NCBI GenBank assembly: GCA_016703155.1
Contig: JADJCP010000006.1
Span: forward strand, 1-64,000
Source of the DNA: Hydrogenophilales bacterium
Lineage (GTDB): Bacteria > Pseudomonadota > Gammaproteobacteria > Burkholderiales > Thiobacillaceae
DNA length: 64,000 nt
Direction: 5' to 3'
The notes under the pieces are model-generated. The model was given only the letters and a program-made list of their open reading frames with translations. It did not search any database and had not been told where the DNA came from. Positions 9,568-18,413 of this stretch are shown here, in pieces. The translations under genes were made by a program, and so were the position numbers. Each line of letters starts with the position of its first letter. Position 1 is the first letter of the stretch.

Positions 9568-10677
9568 TCAGTGCATCGACTGTGGCACCGGTTCGCCTCC
9601 GGCCATGCCTGCCATGAATTCGCGGACGATTTCGGCCTTGAACTGACTGGCGGTCTTCTGGGCGTCGCGAATCAGCGACTTGATGAAGACCTCGCCGCTG
9701 TTGGCCGCCAGGGCATTGCGTTCGTCTGGGTCGGCGAAGCTCGGGTAGAACATGCGCCGGCGTCCCGCCGGGTCGAACCACCAGGCGTTTTTCGCGGCGT
9801 ATTCATAGCCGAAGGGCAGCAGGGCGGCGGCGAATTCCGGGCCATCGGGATAGCCTTCGGCGCCTGCCTTGCGGCCGATGAAGCCCGCTTCGGCGAGGCG
9901 TTCGATGCAGCGCGCGGCATCGCGCAAATGGATGTGGGCGATATAGAGGTAATGGCTGCGGCGCAGGGTCCATGCGACGCTGCCCTCACTGTCCTCTTCG
10001 CGCGCGGGCATATCGGCGGCAGGGGTGCCGAGGGCATTGACGTGGTGCATCACCAGGCCGACCGGATGGGTCAGCATCGTCGGGTTACGGCCTTCCAGGT
10101 AGTTGACGATGCTGTACGCGAGGCGCAGGTAGGCATCGACGCCGGTCTTGATCGAGGCGTCGGTCTGCAGGCGTTTGTGCAGGTTGAACAGGTCCATGAG
10201 CCGGTCGGCGGCCACGGGCATGACCAGGCTCAGCAGATGGCCGTCCGGGAAATCGCCACCGACGGCATCCTCCTCGCGGTGCGGGAAGACGCGCAGGTTG
10301 TAGGCCGGTTCCAGGCGCTCGCCGAGTTTGGCCAGCCAGGCGCCGGGGTGGATGTTCTGGATGCTCTGGCCGAGTTCGGAGAAGCGTTCGGCGGTGATCA
10401 GCGTCACCAGTTCATCGCCGGCATAGGCCATCTCCAGCGACGACAGATGTTCGGCGTAGCGATAGCGCGCGAAATGACCCTCGGCGTCATGCCACTCGGC
10501 GCTCCAGCCTTTTTTCTGGGTCTTGAATGACTCCGGCGCCAGATCGCCGAGGAAAAAGCGGCTGGGCAGGTCGGCGGCCGATTTCACGTCCGCCGGCGCT
10601 GCTACGGGAATGTGCGCGGGCCGCGAGATGGCGGGCAGGGGTAACAGCTTGGGAAAAACGGGTGCGGTGTCGGCCAT
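9568..10677 (-). CDS. Conserved-looking protein of unknown function, 369 aa
   Basis: I do not recognise a family. The protein is soluble, with no signal peptide or membrane segment. It contains an N-terminal Pro-rich stretch, then SRFFLGDLAPESFKTQKKGWSAEWHDAEGHF-like text split across a polar domain, and a C-terminal part rich in His, Trp and Tyr (YLYIAHIHLRDAARC and YAAKNAWWFDP). Codon use resembles that of its neighbours. The start is uncertain: ATG 10677 (MADTAP) is preferred over ATG 10707, but neither has a strong ribosome-binding site. It sits between the cyclotransferase-like gene and btuM, separated from btuM by a strong inverted repeat. Confidence 0.6.
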   Translation of the reverse strand: MADTAPVFPKLLPLPAISRPAHIPVAAPADVKSAADLPSRFFLGDLAPESFKTQKKGWSAEWHDAEGHFARYRYAEHLSSLEMAYAGDELVTLITAERFSELGQSIQNIHPGAWLAKLGERLEPAYNLRVFPHREEDAVGGDFPDGHLLSLVMPVAADRLMDLFNLHKRLQTDASIKTGVDAYLRLAYSIVNYLEGRNPTMLTHPVGLVMHHVNALGTPAADMPAREEDSEGSVAWTLRRSHYLYIAHIHLRDAARCIERLAEAGFIGRKAGAEGYPDGPEFAAALLPFGYEYAAKNAWWFDPAGRRRMFYPSFADPDERNALAANSGEVFIKSLIRDAQKTASQFKAEIVREFMAGMAGGEPVPQSMH

Positions 10678-10729
10678 GGTGGTACTCGGTTGCAATGAAC
10701 CGAGCATATGGGGATAGCCCCACCGGGAT

Positions 10730-10767
10730 CAACCCCGCGCCGGACAGGGAGACCCGGCGCGGGGTTG
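10730..10767 (-). terminator. Strong inverted repeat after btuM
   Basis: Perfect 14-bp arms CAACCCCGCGCCGG and CCGGCGCGGGGTTG surround a 10-base loop, a few bases past the btuM stop. There is no T-run on either strand, so it may act as a weak or protein-assisted terminator, or only protect the mRNA 3' end. Confidence 0.5.
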
Positions 10768-10773
10768 CAAGGT

Positions 10774-11319
10774 TTACGCCCGGGTTGCCGAAATGCGGGT
10801 CCGCGCCAGATACAGCGCTACCCAGCCCAGGGCCAGATAGAGGGCGGTGCTGCCCAGATACGGCGGCAGATATTTCAGGACGCTGGCGGCGTAGTCCATG
10901 GCCGACATGTCGCCGAAATAACCGGAGAAAGCCCAGAAACTCAGGTTGGCCACGCTGAAGGCGGTGAGTACGGCGGGCGCGCCGACGCCGGCCAGACGCA
11001 ACGGCGGCAGCGCCGGGGTCCGGGCCAGGAAACGGCCGGCCAGCCACATCACGCCGTAGGACGCCACCAGGCCGCCATAGGCGGGAGTCAGGCACCAGCC
11101 GGCTTCGACGGCGGATTTGGCCAGGAAGACGTCGATGCCGAAGGCGGTGACCGCGTAGGCGGCGAAGCAGCGCGCGCCGCCCAGCCACAGGCCGCCCATC
11201 AGGAACACGGCCAGCGAGGCGTCCGGCAGGCTGACCGCCGTGCCGAAATGGCCGACACGGGTGATCGCCAGCAGAGCGAGCAGGGCGAAGAATACTGAGG
11301 GTCGTTTCGAGAAGGTCAT
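10774..11319 (-). CDS. btuM: BtuM-type cobalamin uptake/decyanating membrane protein
   Basis: A 181-residue inner-membrane protein with about six hydrophobic segments. Size, topology and position beside a B12-riboswitch-controlled TonB receptor match BtuM, a solitary ECF S-component-like protein known from Thiobacillus that takes up vitamin B12 and removes its cyanide ligand through a cysteine. Cys76, in the segment EAGWCLTPAYGG, lies at nearly the position reported for the cobalt-coordinating Cys80 (recalled from the literature). The gene follows btuB by about 60 bp and should share its riboswitch-controlled mRNA. No ECF ATPase module is nearby, as expected for BtuM. Confidence 0.75.
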   Translation of the reverse strand: MTFSKRPSVFFALLALLAITRVGHFGTAVSLPDASLAVFLMGGLWLGGARCFAAYAVTAFGIDVFLAKSAVEAGWCLTPAYGGLVASYGVMWLAGRFLARTPALPPLRLAGVGAPAVLTAFSVANLSFWAFSGYFGDMSAMDYAASVLKYLPPYLGSTALYLALGWVALYLARTRISATRA

Positions 11320-11380
11320 TGCGGGTTCCTCATGCGCGGGGCGAAGTCAGCAGAATGGATGGCATTGTAGATGGATGTCT

Positions 11381-13372
11381 TCATGGCGTGTAGGCCAGGC
11401 CGAGATAGAGCGCCCGGCCATCGGCGGGGTACTCGCTCGCCAGGTATTCGAAGCCGGTCGTGGCGTAGTGCTCGTCGGTCAGATTGCGACCGGCGAGGCG
11501 CACCTGCCAGGGGCCGTTTTCCCAGGTCGCGGCCAGGTCGAAGGTGGTGTGGCCCGCCAGGCGCGGGCTGCTGTTGTCGGTGTCGCTGCCGTAATACTGA
11601 CTACTCGCCCAGTTGACGGCGCCATCGACGCGCCAGGCGGGCGTCGCCTGCCAGGCCAGTGCCAGGCGAGCTTTATGCCGGGGCACCAGCGGCAGGGTTT
11701 TGCCCCGGTCCGGACCTGCGGCGAACTCGGCATCGCTCAAGGCATAACCACCGGTCAGGGTGAGGTCGTCGTCGAGAAGATAGCGACCGTCCAGGGTCAG
11801 GCCCGTGTGCCGGGTGTGTTGCAGGTTTTCGTTGCGTCCGTCGTAGGTATTCCAATCGCCATCCGGGTTGGCGTTGTAGGCGATTTCGTCCTTCAGGCTC
11901 TGCCGGTAAAGCGTCGCTTGCAGGCGACCGCGCCGGCTCGTCCAGTCGGCGCCGATCTCGGAACTGGTGCCGTGCTCGGGGCGCAAGGGCACGCCCAAGC
12001 CGGTGAAGGTGGTCAGTTCGTCGCTTCGGGCGAAGCGGAAGACCTGGCCATGGCGGGCGAAAACTCGCGGGCCGCCCGGGTATTGATGGCTCAGGCCGAT
12101 GTCCCAGGCATTGCGCGCCTGATCGTTGTCCAGGTCGGGGCTGGCGGTGCGGGTCGCGGCCTGATCCACCCACTGGCGCCGGGCGCCGACGGTGAGCGTG
12201 GTGGCCGGCTTCAGGCGCAGGCTGGTCTGGGCGTAGACGGCATGGCTGTCCTGGTTCAGGTCGAGCCGGGTCGTGCCGAAATAGTCACGGCTGGAGCTGA
12301 AGTCGGTGCGGTAGAGATCGATGCCGACGACGCTGTCGGCGCCGACCCCGAACAGGCTGTGGACGAGATTGATGCGCGGCGTCAGCGACCAGGTGGCGTA
12401 GTCGTTTTCGACCTGGCTGGTGGCCAGGAAGCCGCCACCCATGTCGTAGCTCAGCGTGCTGTCGAGACGGCTGGACTCGTAGCCGAGTTCGGCCTTGATG
12501 GTCATGTTCGCCGCCGGCTTCAGGACGATGCCCGGCCGGATATGCCAGGTGTCGCGTTCGGAACGGCCCTGGCCGTTGCCGGCGACGGACGCCTTGGGGT
12601 TGGCCTCGGCTTGCGCCAGGGTCAGGTAGCCGGGCAGATCGGCCTTCAGATCGCCCAGGCCGAAATCGACGAAGGCCTCGACCTTGCCGGGCGCGCTGGC
12701 GATGCGTCCGCCCAGGCTGGCGCTGCGGTTTTCGTTGTGCTGACGATAACCCTTGGCGCGGGAGGCCGCGAGGTCCAGGCGAGCGTTCAGCGCGCCGCTG
12801 TCGATACCGATGCCGCCGTGCGCCTGCAAGGTGCCGAAACTGCCGGTTTGCAGGGTCAGCCTGGTGTCCCCGGCATGGCCGCCGGTGACGATGTTGACCA
12901 CGGCGCCGACGGCGTTGTCGCCATAGAGCACGTTGCCGCTGCCGTGCTGTACCTCGATGCGCTCGATCCGCGACAGCGGCACGGCGGCCCAGAAATCGAC
13001 CGCGTGCGAGTCCGGGGCGTTCAGGCGGCGGCCGTCGAGCAGTACCAGAACATGGCTGTTGCCGGTCTCGCCATAGCCGCGGGCATCGAGCTCGATCGAT
13101 GCCGGGCTGCCCCCGGAGAGGCTGCGCACGCTCAGGCCGGCGCTCTGCTCGAGGATATCCGGCAGTGTCAGGGCGCCGCTCGCCTCGATCTCCCGGCGCG
13201 AGATGACCCGAACCTGGGCCGGCTGGGCGATGCGCTCCTGGGTGAAGCGCTTGGCGGTGACGGTGATCTCGTCAAGCACGAAGACCGGCTCGGCGGCAGC
13301 CCGGGCGACGCCGCAAGGCGTCATGAAATAGGGGATGAAGGCCAGGGCGGCGGCCAATGGGGTGGTACGCAT
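11381..13372 (-). CDS. btuB: TonB-dependent outer-membrane cobalamin receptor, BtuB-like
   Basis: A 663-residue outer-membrane receptor. It has a signal peptide (from ATG 13372, cleaved after AARAAA), a TonB-box-like stretch DEITVTAKR, a plug domain (IPDILEQSAGLSVRSL-type text and VLVLLDGRRLN), then a long beta-barrel ending LGLAYTP with a hydrophobic C-terminus. The ligand is inferred as cobalamin because a cobalamin riboswitch precedes it and btuM follows. AAGGAG lies just upstream of the chosen start. Confidence 0.9.
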   Translation of the reverse strand: MRTTPLAAALAFIPYFMTPCGVARAAAEPVFVLDEITVTAKRFTQERIAQPAQVRVISRREIEASGALTLPDILEQSAGLSVRSLSGGSPASIELDARGYGETGNSHVLVLLDGRRLNAPDSHAVDFWAAVPLSRIERIEVQHGSGNVLYGDNAVGAVVNIVTGGHAGDTRLTLQTGSFGTLQAHGGIGIDSGALNARLDLAASRAKGYRQHNENRSASLGGRIASAPGKVEAFVDFGLGDLKADLPGYLTLAQAEANPKASVAGNGQGRSERDTWHIRPGIVLKPAANMTIKAELGYESSRLDSTLSYDMGGGFLATSQVENDYATWSLTPRINLVHSLFGVGADSVVGIDLYRTDFSSSRDYFGTTRLDLNQDSHAVYAQTSLRLKPATTLTVGARRQWVDQAATRTASPDLDNDQARNAWDIGLSHQYPGGPRVFARHGQVFRFARSDELTTFTGLGVPLRPEHGTSSEIGADWTSRRGRLQATLYRQSLKDEIAYNANPDGDWNTYDGRNENLQHTRHTGLTLDGRYLLDDDLTLTGGYALSDAEFAAGPDRGKTLPLVPRHKARLALAWQATPAWRVDGAVNWASSQYYGSDTDNSSPRLAGHTTFDLAATWENGPWQVRLAGRNLTDEHYATTGFEYLASEYPADGRALYLGLAYTP

Positions 13373-13489
13373 GGAAACTCCTTTTCCGCAAACCCACCGT
13401 TTGCGATGGTTATGGGGTGACGAAGGGGAAAAGATGCGCGCGAGAACGACCGCGCCGACCACATCCCCGTGGCGTCGGGCTCTTCGGCA

Positions 13490-13665
13490 GGCCGGTCTCC
13501 GGGCTGGCGCATGAGGCGGCTTGTCTTCCCGGACTAATCCTGTCCAGTGACTGATGAAACCGCCGTAAAGCGCTTACCGTTGCGGGGGCAGCACAGGCAT
13601 CGCACCTGTTTCCCGATTCTCCCGTTGACCTGTTGGTCTCCGGGCACCTTGCCGAAGCTGGATGT
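13490..13665 (-). promoter_or_regulatory. Cobalamin riboswitch
   Basis: Reading the minus strand from about 13665, the conserved blocks appear in order: AAGGTGCC, GGGAAACAGGTGCGATGCC, TGCTGCCCCCGCAACGGTAA, the B12 box AGTCACTGG (13552-13544) and CGGGAAGAC (13531-13523). These are the hallmarks of the B12-binding aptamer. It lies about 120 bases upstream of the btuB start. The expected effect is to shut off btuB-btuM expression when adenosylcobalamin or a related cobalamin is bound. Confidence 0.93.
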
Positions 13666-13719
13666 TAACACCTTGCCGACCGCCGGATCGACGCGCCGGC
13701 CGCGCTGCCCTGATATTGG

Positions 13720-14949
13720 TCAAGTGGCGGCGACGTCATCCCCATTTTGTTTACCGGATCGTTTGATCTCGTACATGCGGGCGTCAGCGGTCTGCAGCAG
13801 GGTGTCCATGTTGTCGCCGTCCTCGGGGAAAACGGCCAGGCCGATGCTGCATCCGGGGTAGAGGGTGAGGTCGCCGAGTGGCACGGGTTTCTGGATGTTC
13901 TCCAGGATGTCGTGCTTCATCTTGTCGATCTGGTCCGCCTCGCCCATGCCCAGGAGGATCAGGGCGAATTCGTCGCCACCCAGCCGGGCGACGGTGTCGG
14001 TTGCACGTACCGACGCCAGCAGGCGTCCGGCGACGATCTGTAGCAGGCTGTCGCCGACGGCGTGCCCATATTGGTCGTTGACGGGCTTGAATCGGTCCAG
14101 GTCGACATAGAGGACCACGGCCTTGAACTGTTCCTGTCGGGCGTGCGTCACGGCTTCCTGCAGGCGGTGGTAGAACAGGCTGCGGTTGGGCAGACCCGTG
14201 AGCGGGTCGTGGGTGGCCTCGTGTTGCAACTGCGTGCCGGTTTTCTCCAGGGCATCCATCTGTTCGCAGATGGTGCGCGCGTATTTGCCCATCTGGCGAT
14301 AGGTGAACACGGCGATGCTGCCGGCCAGCAGCATGAGCAGCACGCCCATCGCCAGGTCTACCGTGATGGCCCGGTGCGTCGCCTGGCGCGTCTCGTCAAG
14401 CGAGCGCTGGATCTGGTCGCGCTCGTGGCGCTGGAGTTTGCCGACGGTGTCGATGAATTTCAGGTTATACGGGCGCAGCGTCGTGGCGATCATTTCCCGT
14501 GCTTCGGCGACCCGGTCGTGACTGGCCAGATCACTGATGGCTTCGTGCAGATCGATGATGTCCTTGACCAGCAGGTCCTGCATGCGCAGGTTTTCCACCT
14601 CGAAGGCATCCAGACCCAGAGCACGCAGATCGTTGCGCGCCTTGCCGACTTCGTAGCCCGACTTGATGTATTGCTGAAAATGTTCGTCCCGTTCGAAGGC
14701 GTCGTCCACCATGACCTGGTAGACCAGGCTGTTGTGGCGGTTGTAAGTGGCCTCCACCAGGTCGGTGGCCAGCTGGATCTTGCGGTTGCGCAGTTCGACG
14801 ATGTCGCGCATCCGGTCTTCCTGGTCCTTCATGTGACGGACCGCGTTGTTGGTCAGCACAGCCATGAGTCCGATGAGGATGGCGAAGCCGGCCAGGAGCA
14901 GGCGGGACATCTTCTTCGGTAGCCGCTGTGAGATCGCCGGGTCGGCCAT
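13720..14949 (-). CDS. Membrane diguanylate cyclase (GGDEF)
   Basis: Synthesizes c-di-GMP from two GTP. The protein has a first transmembrane segment (LLLAGFAILIGLMAVL), a periplasmic helical sensor region of about 170 residues, a second transmembrane segment (LAMGVLLMLLAGSIAVF), and a C-terminal GGDEF domain. The active-site motif is intact (LGGDEFALIL), and an RATD inhibitory site lies five residues before it, so product inhibition is likely. The start is uncertain: ATGs at 14949, 14961 and 15009 are all in frame, and 14949 leaves room for a promoter between it and kdsB. The periplasmic signal sensed is unknown. Confidence 0.88.
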   Translation of the reverse strand: MADPAISQRLPKKMSRLLLAGFAILIGLMAVLTNNAVRHMKDQEDRMRDIVELRNRKIQLATDLVEATYNRHNSLVYQVMVDDAFERDEHFQQYIKSGYEVGKARNDLRALGLDAFEVENLRMQDLLVKDIIDLHEAISDLASHDRVAEAREMIATTLRPYNLKFIDTVGKLQRHERDQIQRSLDETRQATHRAITVDLAMGVLLMLLAGSIAVFTYRQMGKYARTICEQMDALEKTGTQLQHEATHDPLTGLPNRSLFYHRLQEAVTHARQEQFKAVVLYVDLDRFKPVNDQYGHAVGDSLLQIVAGRLLASVRATDTVARLGGDEFALILLGMGEADQIDKMKHDILENIQKPVPLGDLTLYPGCSIGLAVFPEDGDNMDTLLQTADARMYEIKRSGKQNGDDVAAT

Positions 14950-15014
14950 GGTGGCTGGCATTTTCAGTGTGATCGCGAGAGGATAGGCACAATGTCCGAA
15001 AAATACCATACAAA

Positions 15015-15557
15015 ATGAAAGGGTTACTCTTGGAGCATGATTTCTACACCGTGGTGCCGGCCCGCTACGCCTCCACCCGCCTGCCCGGCAAGCCGCTCGC
15101 CGACATCGCCGGCAAACCCATGATCGCCTGGGTCGCCGAGCGGGCGCGTGCCAGCGGCGCCACCCAGGTCTGGATCGCCACCGATCACGAGGCTGTCGCC
15201 GAGGCGGCCCGCGCCCATGGGCTGAGTGTCTGCATGACCTCGCCCGAATGCGCCTCGGGGACCGACCGGCTGGCCGAGGTGGCGACGCAATTGGGCCTGG
15301 ACGACGCGGCTGTGGTGGTCAACGTCCAGGGCGACGAACCACTCATCGAGCCCGAACTGATCCGCGCCACGGCGCTACTGCTGCATGGCAGGCCCGAGGC
15401 GGTCATGGCCACGGTCTGTCATCCCCTGCACGATATCGCCGAGGTCATGAACCCGAATATCGTCAAGGTCGTGCTCGACAAGACGGGCCACGCCCTGTAT
15501 TTCTCGCGCGCCGCGATTCCCTGGGCGCGCGATGCCTGGGCCGCCGGGGGGTATTGA
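15015..15557 (+). CDS. kdsB: CMP-KDO synthetase, C-terminally truncated
   Basis: Activates KDO with CTP for lipid A-KDO assembly. The N-terminal FYTVVPARYASTRLPGKPL nucleotide-binding motif and the VNVQGDEPLIEPELI region are intact. The reading frame stops at residue 180, just after ALYFSRAAIPWARDAWAAGG, whereas the family runs to about 250 residues, so about 70 C-terminal residues are missing. What follows a GGGGGG run at 15545-15550 is AT-rich and does not encode the missing part in any frame. A TTG at 15030 behind AAAGGG could be the real start. KdsB is normally essential, so an assembly join or a second copy elsewhere should be considered. Confidence 0.85.
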   Translation: MKGLLLEHDFYTVVPARYASTRLPGKPLADIAGKPMIAWVAERARASGATQVWIATDHEAVAEAARAHGLSVCMTSPECASGTDRLAEVATQLGLDDAAVVVNVQGDEPLIEPELIRATALLLHGRPEAVMATVCHPLHDIAEVMNPNIVKVVLDKTGHALYFSRAAIPWARDAWAAGGY

Positions 15558-15629
15558 AACCTTCAAGGCAATCAATAACCTCAACTTATAAATGAATTGA
15601 AAAAATTGTCTGTCATTATCGGGTGGCCT

Positions 15630-15657
15630 TGACTACCCTTGCGGGCTGATTATTTAA
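15630..15657 (+). promoter_or_regulatory. Possible sigma-70 promoter for adk
   Basis: TTGACT at 15630-15635 and TATTTA at 15652-15657 with a 16-base spacer lie about 60 bases before adk. The -35 element is good and the -10 element is weak. The surrounding 150 bases are more AT-rich than the coding DNA. Confidence 0.4.
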
Positions 15658-15713
15658 CCCTGTTGTTCAACTCAAGCTCTTGTGTAACGAGCTGTTTTTT
15701 CGAGGTTTTCCCC

Positions 15714-16379
15714 ATGCGTATGATTCTTCTCGGCGGCCCCGGCGCGGGCAAAGGTACCCAGGCCAACTACATCAAGGAACGTTACGGCATTCCGCAGATT
15801 TCCACGGGTGACATGCTGCGCGCCGCGGTGAAGGCCGGTACCGAAATGGGTCTGGCCGCCAAGAAGATCATGGACGCGGGTGGTCTGGTTTCCGACGAGA
15901 TCATCATCGGCCTGGTCAAGGACCGCATCCAGGAAGCCGATTGCGCCAAGGGTTTCCTGTTCGACGGCTTCCCGCGCACCATCCCCCAGGCGGATGCCAT
16001 GAAGGCCGCCGGCGTGCCGATCGACGCCGTGGTCGAGATCGACGTGCCCGATGCCGAGATCATCAAGCGCATGTCCGGTCGTCGCGTCCACGTCGCCTCG
16101 GGCCGCACCTACCATGTCGTCTTCAATCCGCCCAAGGTCGAAGGCAGGGACGACGTGACCGGCGAGGCGCTGATCCAGCGCGACGACGACAAGGAAGAGA
16201 CCGTCAGGAAGCGCCTCGACATCTACCATGCCCAGACCGAGCCGCTGGTCAAGTACTACGGCGACTGGGGCAAGAGTGGTGAAACCGGCGCGCCGAAGTA
16301 TTTCAAGGTGGCTGGCGTCGGCTCCGTCGACGGCATCCGCGACGCCTGCTTCGCCGCCCTGGACTCGGTCAAGAAGTAA
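15714..16379 (+). CDS. adk: Adenylate kinase
   Basis: Interconverts ATP + AMP and 2 ADP. The 221-residue protein has the P-loop GGPGAGKGT (residues 7-15), the AMP-binding FLFDGFPRT motif, and a long-type LID without zinc cysteines. The ATG at 15714 gives the standard start MRMILLGGPG. It follows truncated kdsB and overlaps the next gene by one base (TAATG). Its place before the pyrophosphate-dependent phosphofructokinase and the pyrophosphatase fits a nucleotide/pyrophosphate energy cluster. Confidence 0.97.
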   Translation: MRMILLGGPGAGKGTQANYIKERYGIPQISTGDMLRAAVKAGTEMGLAAKKIMDAGGLVSDEIIIGLVKDRIQEADCAKGFLFDGFPRTIPQADAMKAAGVPIDAVVEIDVPDAEIIKRMSGRRVHVASGRTYHVVFNPPKVEGRDDVTGEALIQRDDDKEETVRKRLDIYHAQTEPLVKYYGDWGKSGETGAPKYFKVAGVGSVDGIRDACFAALDSVKK

Positions 16380-16744
16380 TGTCGATTCCGGCGTTCACGG
16401 CCGCCGACATGAATCTGGTGCACGTGGCGCTGCGCGAGCGCTTCGGGCATGAGATCCCGGTGGACGACGTGGAGACCGAGATACGCCTGAACCCGGCGGA
16501 TCGCGAACTGACCGTCTGTCCCGCGCTGTACTGGGAAGAGGATGGCTGCCGGTTCGTGGTCTCCAAGACCGGCGGCAATACCTTCCGCAGCATGTTCTTC
16601 TGGTCGGTGAAAGACCGTTTTTCGACCGGCAGGGAAGAATACGACAACCTTGGCGATTGCCTGGTAATGACGCTGAAAATGCAGGAAGAAGCCGCGCGGC
16701 TGAGGAACGAAGAGACCGGCGCCAAGGGTTCCGGCGCCACCTGA
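16379..16744 (+). CDS. Small conserved-looking protein of unknown function
   Basis: A 121-residue soluble protein whose ATG overlaps the adk stop codon (TAATG), which indicates translational coupling. It has no signal peptide. Visible features are a Trp-rich centre (CPALYWEEDGCRFVV and SMFFWSVKDRF) and a charged C-terminal helix (LKMQEEAARLRNEE). A strong terminator follows, so adk and this gene form one transcription unit. I do not recognise the family. Confidence 0.75.
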   Translation: MSIPAFTAADMNLVHVALRERFGHEIPVDDVETEIRLNPADRELTVCPALYWEEDGCRFVVSKTGGNTFRSMFFWSVKDRFSTGREEYDNLGDCLVMTLKMQEEAARLRNEETGAKGSGAT

Positions 16745-16754
16745 TACGAATATC

Positions 16755-16783
16755 AAGCGCGAGCCGGTCTCGCGCTTTTTTTT
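16755..16783 (+). terminator. Intrinsic terminator after the adk operon
   Basis: AGCGCGAG and CTCGCGCT arms with a CCGGT loop are followed directly by eight or more T residues. This ends the adk transcript before pfp. Confidence 0.9.
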
Positions 16784-16807
16784 GCTTATAGTCATAGGAG
16801 TCTAGCC

Positions 16808-18064
16808 ATGGCCAGGAAAAAGAATGCCTTTTATGCTCAATCCGGCGGTGTGACCGCTGTCATCAACGCTTCCGCCTGCGGCGTCATCGAGACCGCGCGC
16901 AAGCACTCCGACGTCATCGGCAAGGTCTATGCCGGCCGCAACGGCATCATTGGCGCGCTGACCGAGGAACTGATCGACACCAGCAAGGAATCCGATGCCG
17001 CCATCGCCGCGCTGCGTTCCACCCCGTCGGGTGCCTTCGGCTCCTGCCGCTTCAAGCTGAAGTCGCTGGAAGCCAACAAGCGCGAATACGCGCGCCTGAT
17101 CGAAGTTTTCAAGGCCCACAATATCGGCTATTTCTTCTACAACGGTGGCGGCGACTCGGCAGACACCTGCTACAAGGTGAGCCAGTTGTCCGAGGCCATG
17201 GGCTATCCCATCCAGGCCATCCACGTGCCCAAGACCGTGGACAACGACCTGCCCATCACCGACTGCTGCCCCGGCTTCGGCTCGGTCGCCAAGTACATTG
17301 CCGTGTCCACCCTGGAAGCCTCCTATGACGTGCGCTCCATGGCCAAGACCTCCACGAAGATCTTCGTGGTCGAGGTGATGGGCCGGCACGCCGGCTGGAT
17401 CGCCGCCGCCGGCGGTCTGGTCGCCGACCAGGGTATCCCCGTGGTCATCCTGTTCCCGGAGATCGAATTCAACCAGAAGAAATTCCTGGCCGCCGTCGAT
17501 GCCAAGGTCAAGGAACACGGCTATTGCACCATCGTCGTGTCGGAAGGTTGCCACTACCCGGACGGCAAGTTCCTGGCCGAGCAGGGCACCCGCGACGCCT
17601 TCGGCCATGCTCAATTGGGTGGCGCCGCCCCGGTGGTCGCCAACATGATCAAGGACGCGCTGGGCCACAAGTTCCACTGGGCCGTGGCCGACTATCTGCA
17701 ACGCGCCGCGCGTCACATCGCCTCGAAGACCGACGTCAAGCAGGCCTACGAACTGGGCAGGAAGGCCGTCGAGCTCGCCGTCAAGGGCCACAACTCGGTC
17801 ATGCCGACCATCGTCCGGCTGTCCGACATCCCCTACAAATACAAGCTGGGTTACGCCGAGCTGAAGGATGTCGCCAACGTCGAGAAGTTCATGCCGCGCG
17901 ACTTCATCAGCAAGGATGGTTACGGTATCACCGCCAAGTGCCGCAACTACCTGACCGGCCTGATCCAGGGCGAGGACTATCCGAAGTACGCGGGTGGCCT
18001 GCCGGTCTACGTAACCATGAAGAACGCCACGGTGGCCAAGAAGCTGCCCGAGTTCAAGCTTTAA
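16808..18064 (+). CDS. pfp: Pyrophosphate-dependent 6-phosphofructokinase
   Basis: Phosphorylates fructose-6-phosphate with pyrophosphate, reversibly. The 418-residue protein carries GGGDSADT (about residues 112-119), with Asp where ATP enzymes have Gly, and PKTVDNDLP with the Lys typical of PPi enzymes. The fructose-phosphate site MGRHAGW is present. It is followed by a hairpin and then by a membrane pyrophosphatase gene, so two pyrophosphate-using systems are adjacent. Confidence 0.93.
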   Translation: MARKKNAFYAQSGGVTAVINASACGVIETARKHSDVIGKVYAGRNGIIGALTEELIDTSKESDAAIAALRSTPSGAFGSCRFKLKSLEANKREYARLIEVFKAHNIGYFFYNGGGDSADTCYKVSQLSEAMGYPIQAIHVPKTVDNDLPITDCCPGFGSVAKYIAVSTLEASYDVRSMAKTSTKIFVVEVMGRHAGWIAAAGGLVADQGIPVVILFPEIEFNQKKFLAAVDAKVKEHGYCTIVVSEGCHYPDGKFLAEQGTRDAFGHAQLGGAAPVVANMIKDALGHKFHWAVADYLQRAARHIASKTDVKQAYELGRKAVELAVKGHNSVMPTIVRLSDIPYKYKLGYAELKDVANVEKFMPRDFISKDGYGITAKCRNYLTGLIQGEDYPKYAGGLPVYVTMKNATVAKKLPEFKL

Positions 18065-18071
18065 CAAAACC

Positions 18072-18091
18072 AGGGGCGCTTCGGCGCCCTT
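18072..18091 (+). terminator. Hairpin after pfp
   Basis: GGGGCGC and GCGCCCT arms with a TTCG tetraloop begin seven bases past the pfp stop. There is no clean T-run (TTGCTAATGG follows), so termination may be partial and let transcription enter the next small gene. Confidence 0.55.
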
Positions 18092-18107
18092 GCTAATGGT
18101 CAAACCC

Positions 18108-18326
18108 ATGACACTGGATCGCGCACGACAATTACTGAAGGTGCAGGCGGACTTCGGCGGTTTCTACAACTCGAACTCCGCCAAGTTGATCCTCTCCGAG
18201 GTACAGAAGGAGCATGGTCAAGCGGCTGTGGACGGGTTGATCGTTGAATTGGGACTGGACGTTATTTTTGGATTCCAGCCGGGCACGCGCTTCGAGGGCG
18301 GCCTGGCGCTGGGACGCGAATATTGA
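18108..18326 (+). CDS. Small protein between pfp and hppA, unknown function
   Basis: A 72-residue soluble protein (76 if the ATG at 18096 is used; neither has a clear ribosome-binding site). The sequence is regular and helical (ARQLLKVQADFGGFYNSNSAK, then AVDGLIVELGLDVIFGFQPG) and its base composition is like that of its neighbours, which supports a real gene. It lies between two pyrophosphate enzymes on the same strand. I do not recognise a family. Confidence 0.6.
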   Translation: MTLDRARQLLKVQADFGGFYNSNSAKLILSEVQKEHGQAAVDGLIVELGLDVIFGFQPGTRFEGGLALGREY

Positions 18327-18413
18327 AGCTGGACCGGCAGCGGTCGGTTGGGATTTCATTAAGGGGAAGGCGGTCGGCGACGATTGCCTTGGATGTTTTT
18401 CTAGGAGGAAGTG

